From Lineus longissimus (taxonomy: Eukaryota; Nemertea; Pilidiophora; Heteronemertea; Lineidae): 64,000 nucleotides of DNA. The stretch is from NCBI RefSeq assembly GCF_910592395.1, contig NC_088314.1, positions 3,534,001 to 3,598,000 of the forward strand, read 5' to 3'. The position numbers were made by a program, and so were the translations under genes. The notes beneath the pieces were generated by a model, which was given only the letters and a program-made list of their open reading frames with translations, was not told the DNA's origin and ran no database searches. Below, one piece after another: positions 1 to 11,200 of the stretch (positions are counted from its first letter, which is position 1; each line of letters starts with the position of its first letter).

Positions 1-252
1 GAAACATCCAAAGCTGGTGGTGGTAATGACAAAGGCCAAAGTTTGGGCGAGGATGCCAGTGCTGCTGATGATGATGGAATACATACATGCCAGTGGCAAT
101 CGAGCACAAAAAACATTAAGTCCTACATGTTTCAATTTATGAATAATATTGTAAATATTGTTATTGTATTTCGAATTGATCAGTTTACCGCTTTGAAGGT
201 TGCACGATGCAAGATAACTGTAATTTTAATTTGTTGCCTTCAATGTTGGTAG
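1..252 (+). CDS. possible 3' terminal exon fragment of a gene entering from the left
   Basis: Frame 1 is open from the first base to a stop at 250-252. The first ~40 codons are Gly/Ser/Asp-rich and look like a disordered coding tail, while the last ~35 are hydrophobic and less convincing. A splice donor within the first 25 bases (GGTGGTG|GTAATG) would make the coding part much shorter. I do not recognise the protein. No intron acceptor is visible because the window starts here. It could equally be non-coding. Confidence 0.15.
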   Translation, partial: ETSKAGGGNDKGQSLGEDASAADDDGIHTCQWQSSTKNIKSYMFQFMNNIVNIVIVFRIDQFTALKVARCKITVILICCLQCW

Positions 253-1890
253 GCATTTGATCGCGAGCTGTATGCGATGACATTACCTCCTACATTTCTC
301 ATTTAAGAAGTGGGTGTTAAACATGGTCGATTCAAAAGGCCTAATACCTTGTGTTTTAAATGAGGTGGGCCTGTAAAAATTATGACACAAACTTTTCTGC
401 CTTTCTGTTGATCATTCATTTCATCACGAAATCGGAAGTTATTTTGCCTTTCGATGGGGCCATGTTTTAATTAAAACCATGTACAAATGCATTCATGATA
501 TTCCACGGTCAGGCTTAGTTGTTAACTAGTGTTTAAAATATATTTTGGAGAGGCAGTTGATGTTATCAAGGATAGATAAAAATTAATCGACAAAATACAA
601 ATCTCAAATTATGCTTTCATATCTCGCGTCAGTGTTTTCTTTTAATGCCAGGAGTGAACAAGTCAAATGCAGCAGTTGCTTTGGCTCTGTCTAATGAATG
701 CATGGCCAGAAAGTGGCAAGAAAGAACGCTGAATGAAGACAGCATTGTTACCTGACTTGGATCGATGCCCGAATGAACGTCCCCTTCCGGACATTTATCT
801 AACAAAAGTCTTGGTGGATTCTTTCCATGGACTGGCTATCTAAAGCTCATTCACATATGGATGCATAATGTGAGACGATGTCATTCCGCTACATCATCAA
901 AGGAATCCTACTCGCACCATGAGCAGTAGAACTATCATGCATGCCACAAGATCTGGATGGAAGAGACGGGCAGTCGCTTTGCAAGTGGGAAGAGGTCACT
1001 TGTCCACATTGCTCCAGGCAACATTCCCTTTGCCAATACACTATGAATCGGATCAGTGCCGAGCAGAGTGTTAAAACCTGCTCATGGAACAGCATTTTAC
1101 AGATTGTGACACTGTCCTCGAGGTAGGTTCCTCAACTGATTGAGTGAGGTAAGGGTACAATGTTGCGACATAAATTTCTCAGCATATTTGAGCCCAGGTC
1201 TCCAAAATATAAATGGTCTTGGCAGGTTGTGAAAATGTCCCAGGTTGAGCCTAGCTGTACATTTTTGTGGGCTGTGACCAACCACTTCAGATTTCTTAAA
1301 GAATTGGCCGAGTTAAGCGCAATGACCACTGTTGTGATGGCAAATCCTAACAAAATCCTCCTTGTAATGACTGAGATGTGCAAGGATTCTGTAGTGTTTG
1401 ATTATCTATTCAACTCAAGTACGTGTAAGACGTCACAACCGGAATGGTAGGACAAGTTCACTTTCAAAGCATCAACTGTATAGTTGTCTTGGTCTCTAGG
1501 TTGTACAGATTGTTTCAGTCATCATCTCAAGCTGGGCTGGAATGATTGGGAAGAATTGGTCCATTGCCTCTGGACACAGATTGTGACAACGACTGCTGTT
1601 CCGATTCTGGATTGAGAGGACAACGGTTGGTATCGGACTACGATACTACAGTATCACAATTAGGGGCTCACATTTTCAACATGCAAAATGATCATTCAGC
1701 CTTTTTTGTCAATTGGTGAAATTATCAAGCCCAGGAGCTTTATGGTGGCAAAGCATCACACATAACATCATGACCAGAGCATGGTCAGCCATGTTCGACC
1801 ATTATGGAATCCTGCTCCCATCCCAAAGCATGGGGACTTATAATGCTGGATATTGAAACAAAACAATGAAATACTTATTGCCAGCCAATC
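253..1890. other. intergenic stretch, nothing recognised
   Basis: Only short overlapping open frames on both strands (longest 96 codons at 1160-1450), without splice partners, recognisable motifs or repeat structure. I see no gene here. Confidence 0.5.
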
Positions 1891-2903
1891 ATAATAGTTT
1901 ATTATTTCGACATCAACAACAAATAAAGTACATCATACGTAGCTACATTTCTGGTCACCTCCATTCACTGGCTCTACCTTACCAAATAACCCAATAGCCT
2001 TAGAAATAACAATGATTCAGCAATACAAAGGATGAAGTGTTTTTGTAATGGCAATGGGTCAATATCAGGACTGGACAAAACCTGATAAGGCCAGTGAATG
2101 GGGCTGTAATAAGCGCACAATTAAGTTAAATACTATCAGCAACAATCAAGTTCCCACATAAATAATTACATGTAACAATTATAATATTCACTCATGTCAC
2201 GAATAGGTCATAGGACTGATCCATGGGCAAGAACCTTGTGGGCCAGATTAAGATACACCAAGTTGCCAATAGGTGCTTCTACTATGTCACAGTATATCAG
2301 TACTATTTAGACTAGCAGTAAGCACTACATTTGATAACTGTGTATAAAAATGTCACCTAGTGACAACAAACTGGCCCCACAAGCTCCAGTCTATCATCAG
2401 CCCTGAAACAGTCGAATGGTATACAATTTAGTATCCATTCAATTTCACTGAGCTTGAACCAAAGAAAGAAAACATGCCTCCAATAACTTAGCAATCTTAC
2501 AATAAACCAAAAGGAATGAAACACTTTTTAGATGAATGAAAAATACCTCTACCAATTGCTGTTACTGTTGTAGTTACGTCAAGGATAAAAATACTTTATA
2601 AACTCTTGATACATGTACATGTATACCTGTGGATCATAAGCAATCTTTCCAATTTTTTTCAATGCGGTTGAAAGATCCACACCCGCCTGCAATAGACATT
2701 GTTTTAGAATGTCACCGCTATATACTGTAGTATAACTGCTCATTGCACATACAGGGTGTTAATGGTGTACACTGGTTGACATTTTGATGTTCGCAGCACT
2801 ATGTGATGATATTCTATTCTGTTTGATTTTGTAGTGGGGATTCCAAAATCAAATACGCTCTATCTACATTTGAACTACGAATTTGGACATCATTTCTACA
2901 AGG
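1890..2903 (-). other. UBXN6 3' untranslated region
   Basis: This follows the UBXN6 stop codon on the minus strand. A TTTATT at 1898-1903 reads AATAAA on the minus strand and is a plausible polyadenylation signal, giving a 3' UTR of about 1 kb. No other gene is seen in it. Confidence 0.4.
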
Positions 2904-4513
2904 TTAGGCAGTAGAGATATCTTCAACTTGGGCCAGTACCTCATCTTTTAGATACTTAGGTGTCTGAGACGATCCTATCTGTGCGGTTATCTCAGCTAGG
3001 ACGTCGGCATCCCATGAAAAAGATATCACTGCAGCCGGGGCAAGGCCTAACTCGGCCATGGTCTTATCATCAGCTGCTAATTTATGCCCCGTTGGAGCTG
3101 CCAAATGAAATGGTACCCAATCTCTATCGAGGTGTTCTCTCACAAATTCAAACAAGGCACTACATTTCTCTTGGGCTCTGAATGTGCCCTGGAGGATTAT
3201 GTTATCTGGAAAACGAACACGCAAAAGTGTGTAGCGGTAACGACGCAGTTCTCTTTTTTCATCCGCCTCGCGCATGGCCTTTGTGCGCAACATGCCTAAC
3301 TTTTCAACAGCCTCCGTACGAATCTGTTGCTCTCGTTTCAATTCCTCAGGACTGACGTTGTAAAATTCTGGCGGAAGATCATAAGCGCCTAAACGAATAT
3401 TTCTTATACCATAGAACACCCGCAAACCTCGATCTAATTCTGGAACAATCGGTTCAGCATCCTGCAAAAGTTCTTTCGCCGATTTTAACTTCTCTTTATT
3501 GTTGGCTAATTCTTCATCCATCACATAAAAATCACATTCTGCATCTTGAAATGGTAATACTTTGCGAACGAATCCAATTGACTGCAGGAATTCTTCTGTT
3601 CCCTCCATGCCTTCGACACGCTCCTGAAATATCTTATTCCCAATCCGAATTTTACGGAACTTTTCTTCGCTTGGGTTTGCAATGAGGTTATCTAGGTATT
3701 TACACAGTGTTTCTATACAGACGCGCACCTTGTCCTTATTTTTGTTCAGGGTGTGGATCATGAGAGCAGATGCCATGTCAGGAACCTCTGCCAGTTGTAA
3801 AAGAAGAAATTCATGAATTTTTGCCTCCATTTCTGACTTAGTCAGGACTTCTGGACCCACCATTGGACACTTGAAGAAAACACCTTGACACTGTAGCACT
3901 GGTGCACTTTCGTTATAAACCTGCGAAGAAATTTATAAGATTTGAGTAAAAGAAAAGAATCTTACGTGTAGAGTCAATGATGCTGGTGATGATGATGATT
4001 ACAAATACATAATGTAAATAGCCCCAATGGTCGAACAACTGGAAACTCACCTCCTTGGGCCCCGCCAAAGCAGCAGCTGCTGCCTGCATCTGAGCTGAAG
4101 CATTCTGCTCACTCTCTATCTGCCTGCGCACTTCAGCTTCTTGGGAAGAATAGCTACTAGTTTCTGTAAAAGACAAGAAAAGACTTAGCTACACAGAAAA
4201 CTTCAAGACAGACTACACACAAATAACAACCCATGTTATGAATGATTATCTTATGTAGGATATGATGGTCACGACAGGCCAAATGTGCAACCTACTCACT
4301 CGGTCTAGAGGTTTTCGGTGGCTGTGTGAACCTTTCCAAAGCAGCCTCCCCAGCCCTCTGAGCAGATGCAGCAGGGGCCACCCGCACTAGAGCTTTACTA
4401 CTTGACGCCTGAACCGTTGGTTTCTTCTCTTCAGTGAGGGAATGAGCTCCCCCCGCTTTCTTGAATTTTATGTCCAGTTTCTTTTTCTCAAAGAATCGCT
4501 TGATTGCCGCCAT
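2904..4513 (-). CDS. UBXN6: UBX domain-containing protein 6 (p97/VCP cofactor), 3 coding exons
   Basis: Exons on the minus strand: 4513-4300, 4163-4051, 3920-2904 (214+113+1017 nt). They join in frame to 447 aa, close to the human length of 441. The start is the ATG at 4513, giving MAAIKRFFEKKKLDIKFKKA, which matches the family N-terminus (KKFF..DIKFK); an upstream in-frame ATG at 4546 adds 11 residues unlike the family. The centre (about 150-255, with CKYLDNL and KIFQERV) is the PUB domain. Residues ~355-435 form the UBX domain, preceded by the conserved REQQIRTEAVEKLG...LRTKAMRE helix and ending in ISFSWD. UBXN6 is a p97/VCP adaptor in endolysosomal and ubiquitin-dependent sorting; in the family p97 contact is through the N-terminal motif and PUB rather than a canonical UBX. 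It is encoded just downstream of a small membrane-protein gene on the same strand. Confidence 0.95.
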
Positions 4514-4737
4514 CCTGCTGAATTCGTAGATTGAACAATACCACAAATACAGTAATCAAAGTTTATGCAAAATCACCAAGCAATGATATGCATCAAATAG
4601 ATTCCGATTTTAATTTTCACTTTGAGTAAATTAAATGTTCACCAGTTAAATTTCACTGGACACCATGGATTCTCCAAGTATTTTGCAATAATTCTATAAT
4701 CTGTCCATAATTTAAATGATTTTGGCAGAAATTCCAA
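4514..4737. promoter_or_regulatory. short intergenic gap holding the UBXN6 promoter
   Basis: Only 224 bases separate the stop of the upstream membrane-protein gene (4738) from the UBXN6 start codon. The UBXN6 promoter and 5' UTR must lie in this AT-rich gap or overlap the 3' end of its neighbour. No TATA or other core element stands out. Confidence 0.35.
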
Positions 4738-5626
4738 TCACTCTCGATGCAGATGCTGATCATTCACTTTATTCGTCGTCTCATGGTTCACATGTGATTT
4801 ATTCTCTGATGATTCCTGGTTGTCAGCTGAAGTAAAAAGGATAGAATATTAAAGGAAATAATCAGACCTTCTTTTTCAATGAATAGATGAGACTGTTGCC
4901 TTCCCCTTGCATGTAGGCGTCCTTTTTGCCAGGATTGGAGGTGCAGAGCCATTAATTGAAGGTGCCCACACAACTTTGACTTTCAATGGTTTAAGCTGAG
5001 GTTGCTCGGAGGACACAGACAACATGTGTCTCAGGCTGCACCTATAGAGTGGTTGCATGTGACATCATCACCTGCCATATTGGAGGGACAGACAACAAAT
5101 CTGTGTCATGTCATGTCAAATCAGACATGTCACATATGACGTAACGGTATATTAAAGCATATAGACGAATTCGAAAAAGACGAATCAGTGCCAAAAAAAT
5201 CAAATGCGCACACTCAGAACATGTCAGAAGGCCTAAGGCGACTTCGGACAATGCCTAGAGACACGGCGATCATTTGTTCAATTAATGTCAAGGTGAAACG
5301 TGTCAAGCTCAAAGTGAAACGTGCCAAAACAAACTTCTTCGAATTCGTCTATTGAGGTAGACAGAATGGAGGATGTCCTTACTTTGGCCCATGAACATAT
5401 TTGAAATCCGTCCCCCATACACGCTCCATGAAATGCAAATCAGTACAATAATGGTGATCAGACAGGCCAAAAGAACCACAAGGATTTTCAACTGGAAAAT
5501 GACTTCAGGATGGTGCAGTGTTTCAACATCAATCACATTTGACATCAAATTATCAACGTAATTGACAACTTTACTCTGCAAATAGGTTGTATCAAGCCAT
5601 CCCCCATCTTCAACAGATTCGTTCAT
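4738..5626 (-). CDS. small single-pass membrane protein, 2 exons, 110 aa, unrecognised
   Basis: Exon 1 is 5626-5383 (donor CCAAA|GTAAGG) and exon 2 is 4826-4738 (acceptor TTTTTACTTCAG|CTG). Phase 1 joins exactly and gives 110 aa. The protein has a ~45-residue polar N-terminal part beginning MNESVEDGGWL, one hydrophobic segment at about 49-67 (LVVLLACLITIIVLICISW), then a hydrophilic acidic/Asn-rich tail of ~40 residues. There is no cleavable signal peptide; topology is probably N-out, type III. I do not recognise the family. The intron carries a MITE-like inverted-repeat element. If unspliced, the frame would run to 5309 and its tail would be encoded by that element's terminal repeat, so I prefer the spliced form. 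Confidence 0.6.
5160..5351. mobile_element. MITE-like element with ~19-bp terminal inverted repeats
   Basis: The left end ATAGACGAATTCGAAAAAG (5166 region) and the right end CTTCTTCGAATTCGTCTAT (to 5351) are inverse complements with one mismatch. They enclose ~190 bp with no open frame. It sits in the intron of the small membrane-protein gene. No clear target-site duplication is visible. Confidence 0.5.
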
Positions 5627-6316
5627 TACAGTTCTTGCTAATTTTTAGTGCAAAATGTTGTCATAAATAGGCAAAGATAGGGGTCAACCTGGAGACATTG
5701 ACTTGGTTTCTTTTCAATTTCGATTTGGTTGTTCATTCAGGAATCACTTTTTTTGTTGGTTGTGTCGGTTTTCAATAACTACAATAAGGATTCCGTGCTA
5801 GCCGTGAAGACACCGCATTGGGGAGGTCCTTTTTCTCTCTCCAGCTCTACCACCATGTGTACCTAGAAAAATAATCATGATACATCATGGAGGTATCTTA
5901 TTTATACCTCCATGGATACATGGACCATTCCCACACTCAAGCTGCACTGTGACAAACAGCATCTTATCAGCCTCTGCTTGCGCAGTGTTATTTGAAAAGT
6001 GTATGGTGAAAAGGAGTTGAAATAATACAGCCCTGCTAAATGGCAGTGTTGCAGCGATGGAACATCACGATATGCTGTTCTTTCCCCATCATCCATGTCA
6101 TCCTCGAATACCAGTGTCGATGTCAGTTGCATGCTCCTCCCCTTGCACACATCACTAGAGGTAAGTACCAAGTAAAAGGCCCTCAAGCTCGGGATGAGTT
6201 AATGTAGTCCTAAGTATTTTCACGTCGCATCTTGACGAGGTCATTTTGTCCAGAGTCTGGGATTGAAAAGAATTCACACAAAGAACAACAACAAAAAAGA
6301 TGTAAAAAATTCATAT
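5627..6316. other. intergenic region / upstream region of the membrane-protein gene
   Basis: It lies between the start of the 110-aa membrane-protein gene and the probable polyadenylation signal of the TASOR-like gene. The 94-codon frame at 5902-6186 (minus) has no splice context or recognisable composition. It presumably contains the promoter of the membrane-protein gene. Confidence 0.35.
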
Positions 6317-8118
6317 TTTATTTCAAAAGTGGCACACCTGTACAAGACAATAAATGCTTTTCTCACAATCTTCACAAAAAAGTTGTCTTTTAAAAACATG
6401 ATGAAGGTTTTTCATTGAACATTTAACAGAGAAATTTGATGAGTTTCTCACCAGTTTACCAGCCCACCAATGAAATAGCAATGCAGTACCTTTTTATCTG
6501 TCATATAGTGTACAAGTGAGTAGTAATTTACAGCACGAACAACCAAATCTCAAAATGCATGATTCTTGGGTGACAAAATCCTTTATTATGGTTTGGAATA
6601 TAAGACAAGTTACTGTTTCAATTTTCATGAAATGAAAAGACAATTATGTTGACTATGCATGTTATCATACACTGTAATGTTAAAACCGTGATCCTGAAAC
6701 CCCACCCTTAAGAAATGTTCTACCAGCTCAATCATGGCCTTCAACCCCCAACCTTCTGAAGTAGGCCCCAACCCTGGGCCTGATATTGTCACAGTTTACA
6801 ACTGCTGTACAACTCTTTTTCAATACATTTACCAGTCATTTTGAAATAACACTGAAGTAGGCCCCAACCCTGGGCCCGATATTGTCACAGTTTACAACTG
6901 CTGTACAACTCTTTTTCAATACATTTACCAGTCATTTTGAAATAACACTGTTGGAATGAAATTAAGCCCTACCCCCAACACACCTGCACACTGCATGTAC
7001 ACTGGCATTTAAGCCTACTGTAGCCTAAGTACATGTACAGAACATTTTCCTGATCTGATTACCTTTCCAAACCTTATACAATCAACCAATCATCGATAAA
7101 TCAAAATATACGCAAACTGCAAAACCATAAAAATCAAGACAAATAGAATTAGCACATCATAAAATTAAACATTATTCCAACAGCAAAAACACTTCACTTT
7201 AAAAAGCCTTTCAAATGACAACATTTTTTCATTGATCTCTGGTTAAAATATGAAAGCTATTAAGACATAACAATAATATTACAATATTCAAAGTTGATTC
7301 ACCCGCTTTAAAGATAGGGTTTTGAATGGCCTTGTGCAAAGGTGTAACAGGAATACATTCCAGATCTCATTCATCATTCTGAGCAGTTTTAAGGACACCA
7401 GAAGGTAGCAAGAACAGAAATGAAGCAATAACTTACAATCTATTCCATAAAATATTCACCGATAAGACATAGCAAGAACTGTAATTCGGCCAACTAAGTG
7501 ACGGCCGTAATTTGGTTCAGCAAAGCAACAAATAAAACAACAAAGTATGTACTCACGATGAAGCACATTTCCACAATAGGCAATTATATCTAAAATATAT
7601 ATTTCTTTTTTTTATTACCAGATCCAAATAAACAACAAAATATCAAAGAATATTGAATTAGAACACAAAATTGGACAGATATCCTGCAACATAAACAAAA
7701 AGGCAACTTTGGGTTTTTCATACATGTAGCAACAGGCAGAAACTTCAAGGTCTGGTTTATACTCAGTTGGAGTTATCAGTAACATTAGTGTTTTAATGCC
7801 AATTGAGAAACTGAGCCAGAAGTAAATTAAAACATGATTTACAGAAAACTATTATGCTTCCGAGCTATATGTTTGGAGTTGATCTAAAAGTATCACAAAT
7901 GTCTATTAAACAACTTGAAAACTGGAGTAAAAGTTCGATGATAGTTTGTTCCAAGTACGGTATACACAAGTTGGTCCGTTTTTTTGCTACTAACGAACGG
8001 CCACAACAAGACTGAGTGGGATCAAGAGTGTGTCTTGAAACAGATCTGAAATATGGCACGAGATTTTGTGGTTTTGTATTCCGGTTTTGTACTGGCATCA
8101 GGTCCATGGTCTCATTTC
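6317..8118 (-). other. 3' untranslated region of the TASOR-like gene
   Basis: It runs from the stop in the last coding exon (8119-8121) to a minus-strand AATAAA (plus TTTATT at 6317-6322). It is AT-rich and contains no credible open frame. It includes a 96-bp tandem duplication at 6758-6951. Confidence 0.4.
6758..6951. repeat. two-copy 96-bp tandem duplication
   Basis: The segment beginning GAAGTAGGCCCCAACCCTGG at 6758 is repeated almost perfectly from 6854 (one C/T difference seen), so this is a recent duplication. It lies in the probable TASOR 3' UTR. Confidence 0.9.
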
Positions 8119-8207
8119 TTACAATGGAGTGTAGTTGCAGTGGACTATTTCGACAGCATCACTGATCATTGCATCTACGAATGACGCTGGTACAGAGGAG
8201 AGCGGAG
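8119..8207 (-). other. TASOR-like exon 34: short terminal coding exon
   Basis: After donor GTCACAG|GTAATG in exon 33 (phase 1), acceptor TATTTTCAG|CT at 8207 opens a 28-residue tail (PLSSVPASFVDAMISDAVEI...) ending at TAA 8119-8121. Phase agrees. If the donor is not used, the protein ends instead with GNEEGEF at 9893. Both forms may exist. Confidence 0.55.
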
Positions 8208-11200
8208 CTGAAAATAGAATCAAATATGTGATAATGATATTAGCCTAAGTTTGAGACAGCACTACTAAACAGGTCATCACTTTCAGACAGAAAAACACTG
8301 TTAAAAGTGCTGGGGGTGAGTTTAACCCCTGACGATGAACATTTTCCAGTGCCTCACCAATTTTTCAGTTTTCTGACCAATGAACTTATTTCAATAGATT
8401 AGTATTTTCATCAGGAAAATCTTGGTTTTAATGCTGATGGAAGATGAATGTTGAAGGAAAACCGTCACCCATTTCCAAGAGGTAGCTGATGAGAACCATG
8501 AAATAAAATTCCATCGGCCTTTGTAAGAATTGCAAAAATTGGTTTGGTCAGTAGGGGTTTAATGCTGGAAACTATAAGGTTACACAATTTATCATAATCA
8601 TTTGTGGACAGCACAAAGCGATGACAGCGAGTGAACCACAAGGCAAGTAGAATCATGCATGTAGACTAATGCATGATTACAATACTGCATGCCTCCAGTG
8701 CACTTGTTACACTGTGATCATTTGATCTGATAGACACAACAAACGTTAGTCAAGTTGAACTCGCAGCAAGCAGGAGAATATTGAGGAACCCTATCTCGAA
8801 GCAAGAGGGTTACCCTCTTTGTCACCTGAGAGAGGGAGGGGCAGTGCAAGTTATTGGAAAACGTGACTGAAACTAAAGGCTTATAGAAGGAGCTCAGAAA
8901 ACCAACAAGAATATGATAGAATGCAGACTTGAAAGGTAGCTGTGGAAATGAAGATATATCTCTGAGGCTCATATCCTGAAAAGGACAAGTCTACTGTTAG
9001 ATGTTTGCCTTTCATTAGTAAGGTCTGTTCATAGAATACATGTAGAATTATTCCATAAACACAAAACACTGACAACATGCTGCTGTGAATTTCGTTAGTA
9101 TTTGTTATAATGTGCAAAAGTGCACTCATGCAGTTGATTTTAACAGCATACACAACTCATTAATTCTTTACCTGGGCTTGACATTTCCCTTGGCCTACGG
9201 CCAGGACCCCACTAATACCTGAATCTATAGGCTTTAAATGAAAATAGGTGGATTGTGATGGGTTAGAAAGTGCAAGGTATGTAACAGCAAGCAAAACAAT
9301 CTCCGAAGAAGCTTTCTTAACCTCTCAGTCCCTTTTAAATGCCATCTCATATCAACAGCATAATAATCATTGTATGCATTGTAAGAAACTAATGTTTCTA
9401 GACTAAACCATGTGCAAGGAGAAGAAGCAGGACAGAAATTTTTCTTCCAAGTAAACTTGAGTCATAAAGTTGTACATTGCTCACTTTAAACATACTACAC
9501 GTAGGACACTTTGCTTTAAGACACGAGTACAAACATCACAGAAGCCATAACAAATAAATCAAATGGTGAATCGAATCCAACAGGAGATGCATGAGCAGGT
9601 GCCTTTTCAGGCTCATACACAGCGTCCTGTGTGACGTCATTCGAGGTGAACGTCAGACAATGCGACATCAGCAAGTTCTTCTTGATATGCTATGCTGCAT
9701 GTGTTTTTCATGATCGTTTCTTGATATGCTGTGCTGCATGTGTTTTTCATGATCGTTTCATTATGCCAGAGTCACTTGCAAGGTTGTTGATATGCGAAGC
9801 TATAACCAAATCTGTTCGTTGGTGTTGTTGTTACAAACTCCATAAGGAGCCTGAAAAGGTACTTGAATAACAGCGCCATCGACAGGGATCCATTAAAACT
9901 CCCCTTCCTCATTACCTGTGACTTTCTGTTGCTTCTTTTCTTGGTTTTGCGTAAAGTATTCAGCCAACATCTCTTCTAGGTTTACGACTCCAATGGCATT
10001 CCTCTGAAACGGCTTGATGGCTCCAGCCGAGGTGATCTTGTTCAGGTCTGAAGAAGAATTAAAAACGGCTCTCCTGAGACAGGTAAAGTGCAAAACCTAC
10101 GACCTTTTGCCATCAATGGACCCAGGTGTTAATGCAAAGCCTCACCTCACTGTACCCTTTTGGCTCAAGCATAACTGCATAATGCTCTAAGCAGTAGGTC
10201 ATAGTTCAACAATTTAAAGCTTACAATGTATCTTTTCCATTCTTGTTATAATGATAAATAGAAGTCCTAGAAGGCAAACAAGTCAAAAGGGACATAAATC
10301 AAAACTCACCACTGAGCATGATGGTGAATCTGTATGAAGAACAGTGTTTACGCTGCAGCTCTAACAAACATGGCAGGTATTCTTGCGCTGGTTTGGGATG
10401 CATGTCACACTTGTGCTTGGCAAGAAGCTCGACGATCCCCTCATTTCTATAGGTGGTGAGCAGCTCTAGGATGACTCGTGCTCTCTTGGAGATGCCGGCT
10501 TCATTGCTGAAAGAGAAAACTCATCATTAAAACATCGAACAGTCTGCTTTAAAAACAATTTGTATCCAGTGTTGTTCATCCAATGATTTGTGCAATATGT
10601 AACACCCTCTATTTATTCAAAGGAAAGGGGGTTGAAGTATTCAAGTGTCTACTTACTTCTTTGCCTGTTCTGCCAGTTTACAGATGACCTGTGAATGAAC
10701 TTTAACACTCCACTCGTTGCCGCAGCGTTGCTGTTCTAGCATGTCTTCCAGCGCAGACTTCAAGTGATCTGCAATATTGGGAGAAACATTTAGGTCAGCG
10801 TTGGCAAGCAGTTTTCCTGTTGAATCTGGGTTCTCCAAGAGATGATGCAGTCCATGAAACCTACACTACTCCTGCTAAAAGGTAACGCATCCAAAACAAG
10901 AGTCCAGAATCTGACCATTACCTCTAAATTAAACCATATAAAGAGAAGAACTACAGTGTAACTTTTTGTGGCTTGAGGGGTCAATCCCTTGTGTTGTAAG
11001 GTTTCATTTCAGCAAGAGATCAAATCCAGGAGCCTATTTATAATACCAAGCAAGTGCAAGGCACTTTTTCCAAATTCCCAGTTTCGATGAAAGATAAACA
11101 TCAGTCAGTTCTTACCTGGTGAACAATCCAACAGTATATCCTCATCAGGCACGACCATTCCTCCTTGACTAAACAATGCCCCTCTTCGATATGTGCCTTC

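Noticed and set aside
1160-1450. 96-codon plus-strand frame
   Set aside because: Overlapped by equal-length frames on the other strand, with no splice context or recognisable motif.
4788-5058. Minus-strand frames that could be a middle exon of the small membrane-protein gene
   Set aside because: No acceptor in this stretch gives an open frame in phase 1; direct splicing from 5383 to 4826 does.
9631-9870. 79-codon plus-strand frame with a repeated LICYAACVFHDR
   Set aside because: The repeat comes from a 39-bp direct repeat within an inverted-repeat element; no other coding sign.
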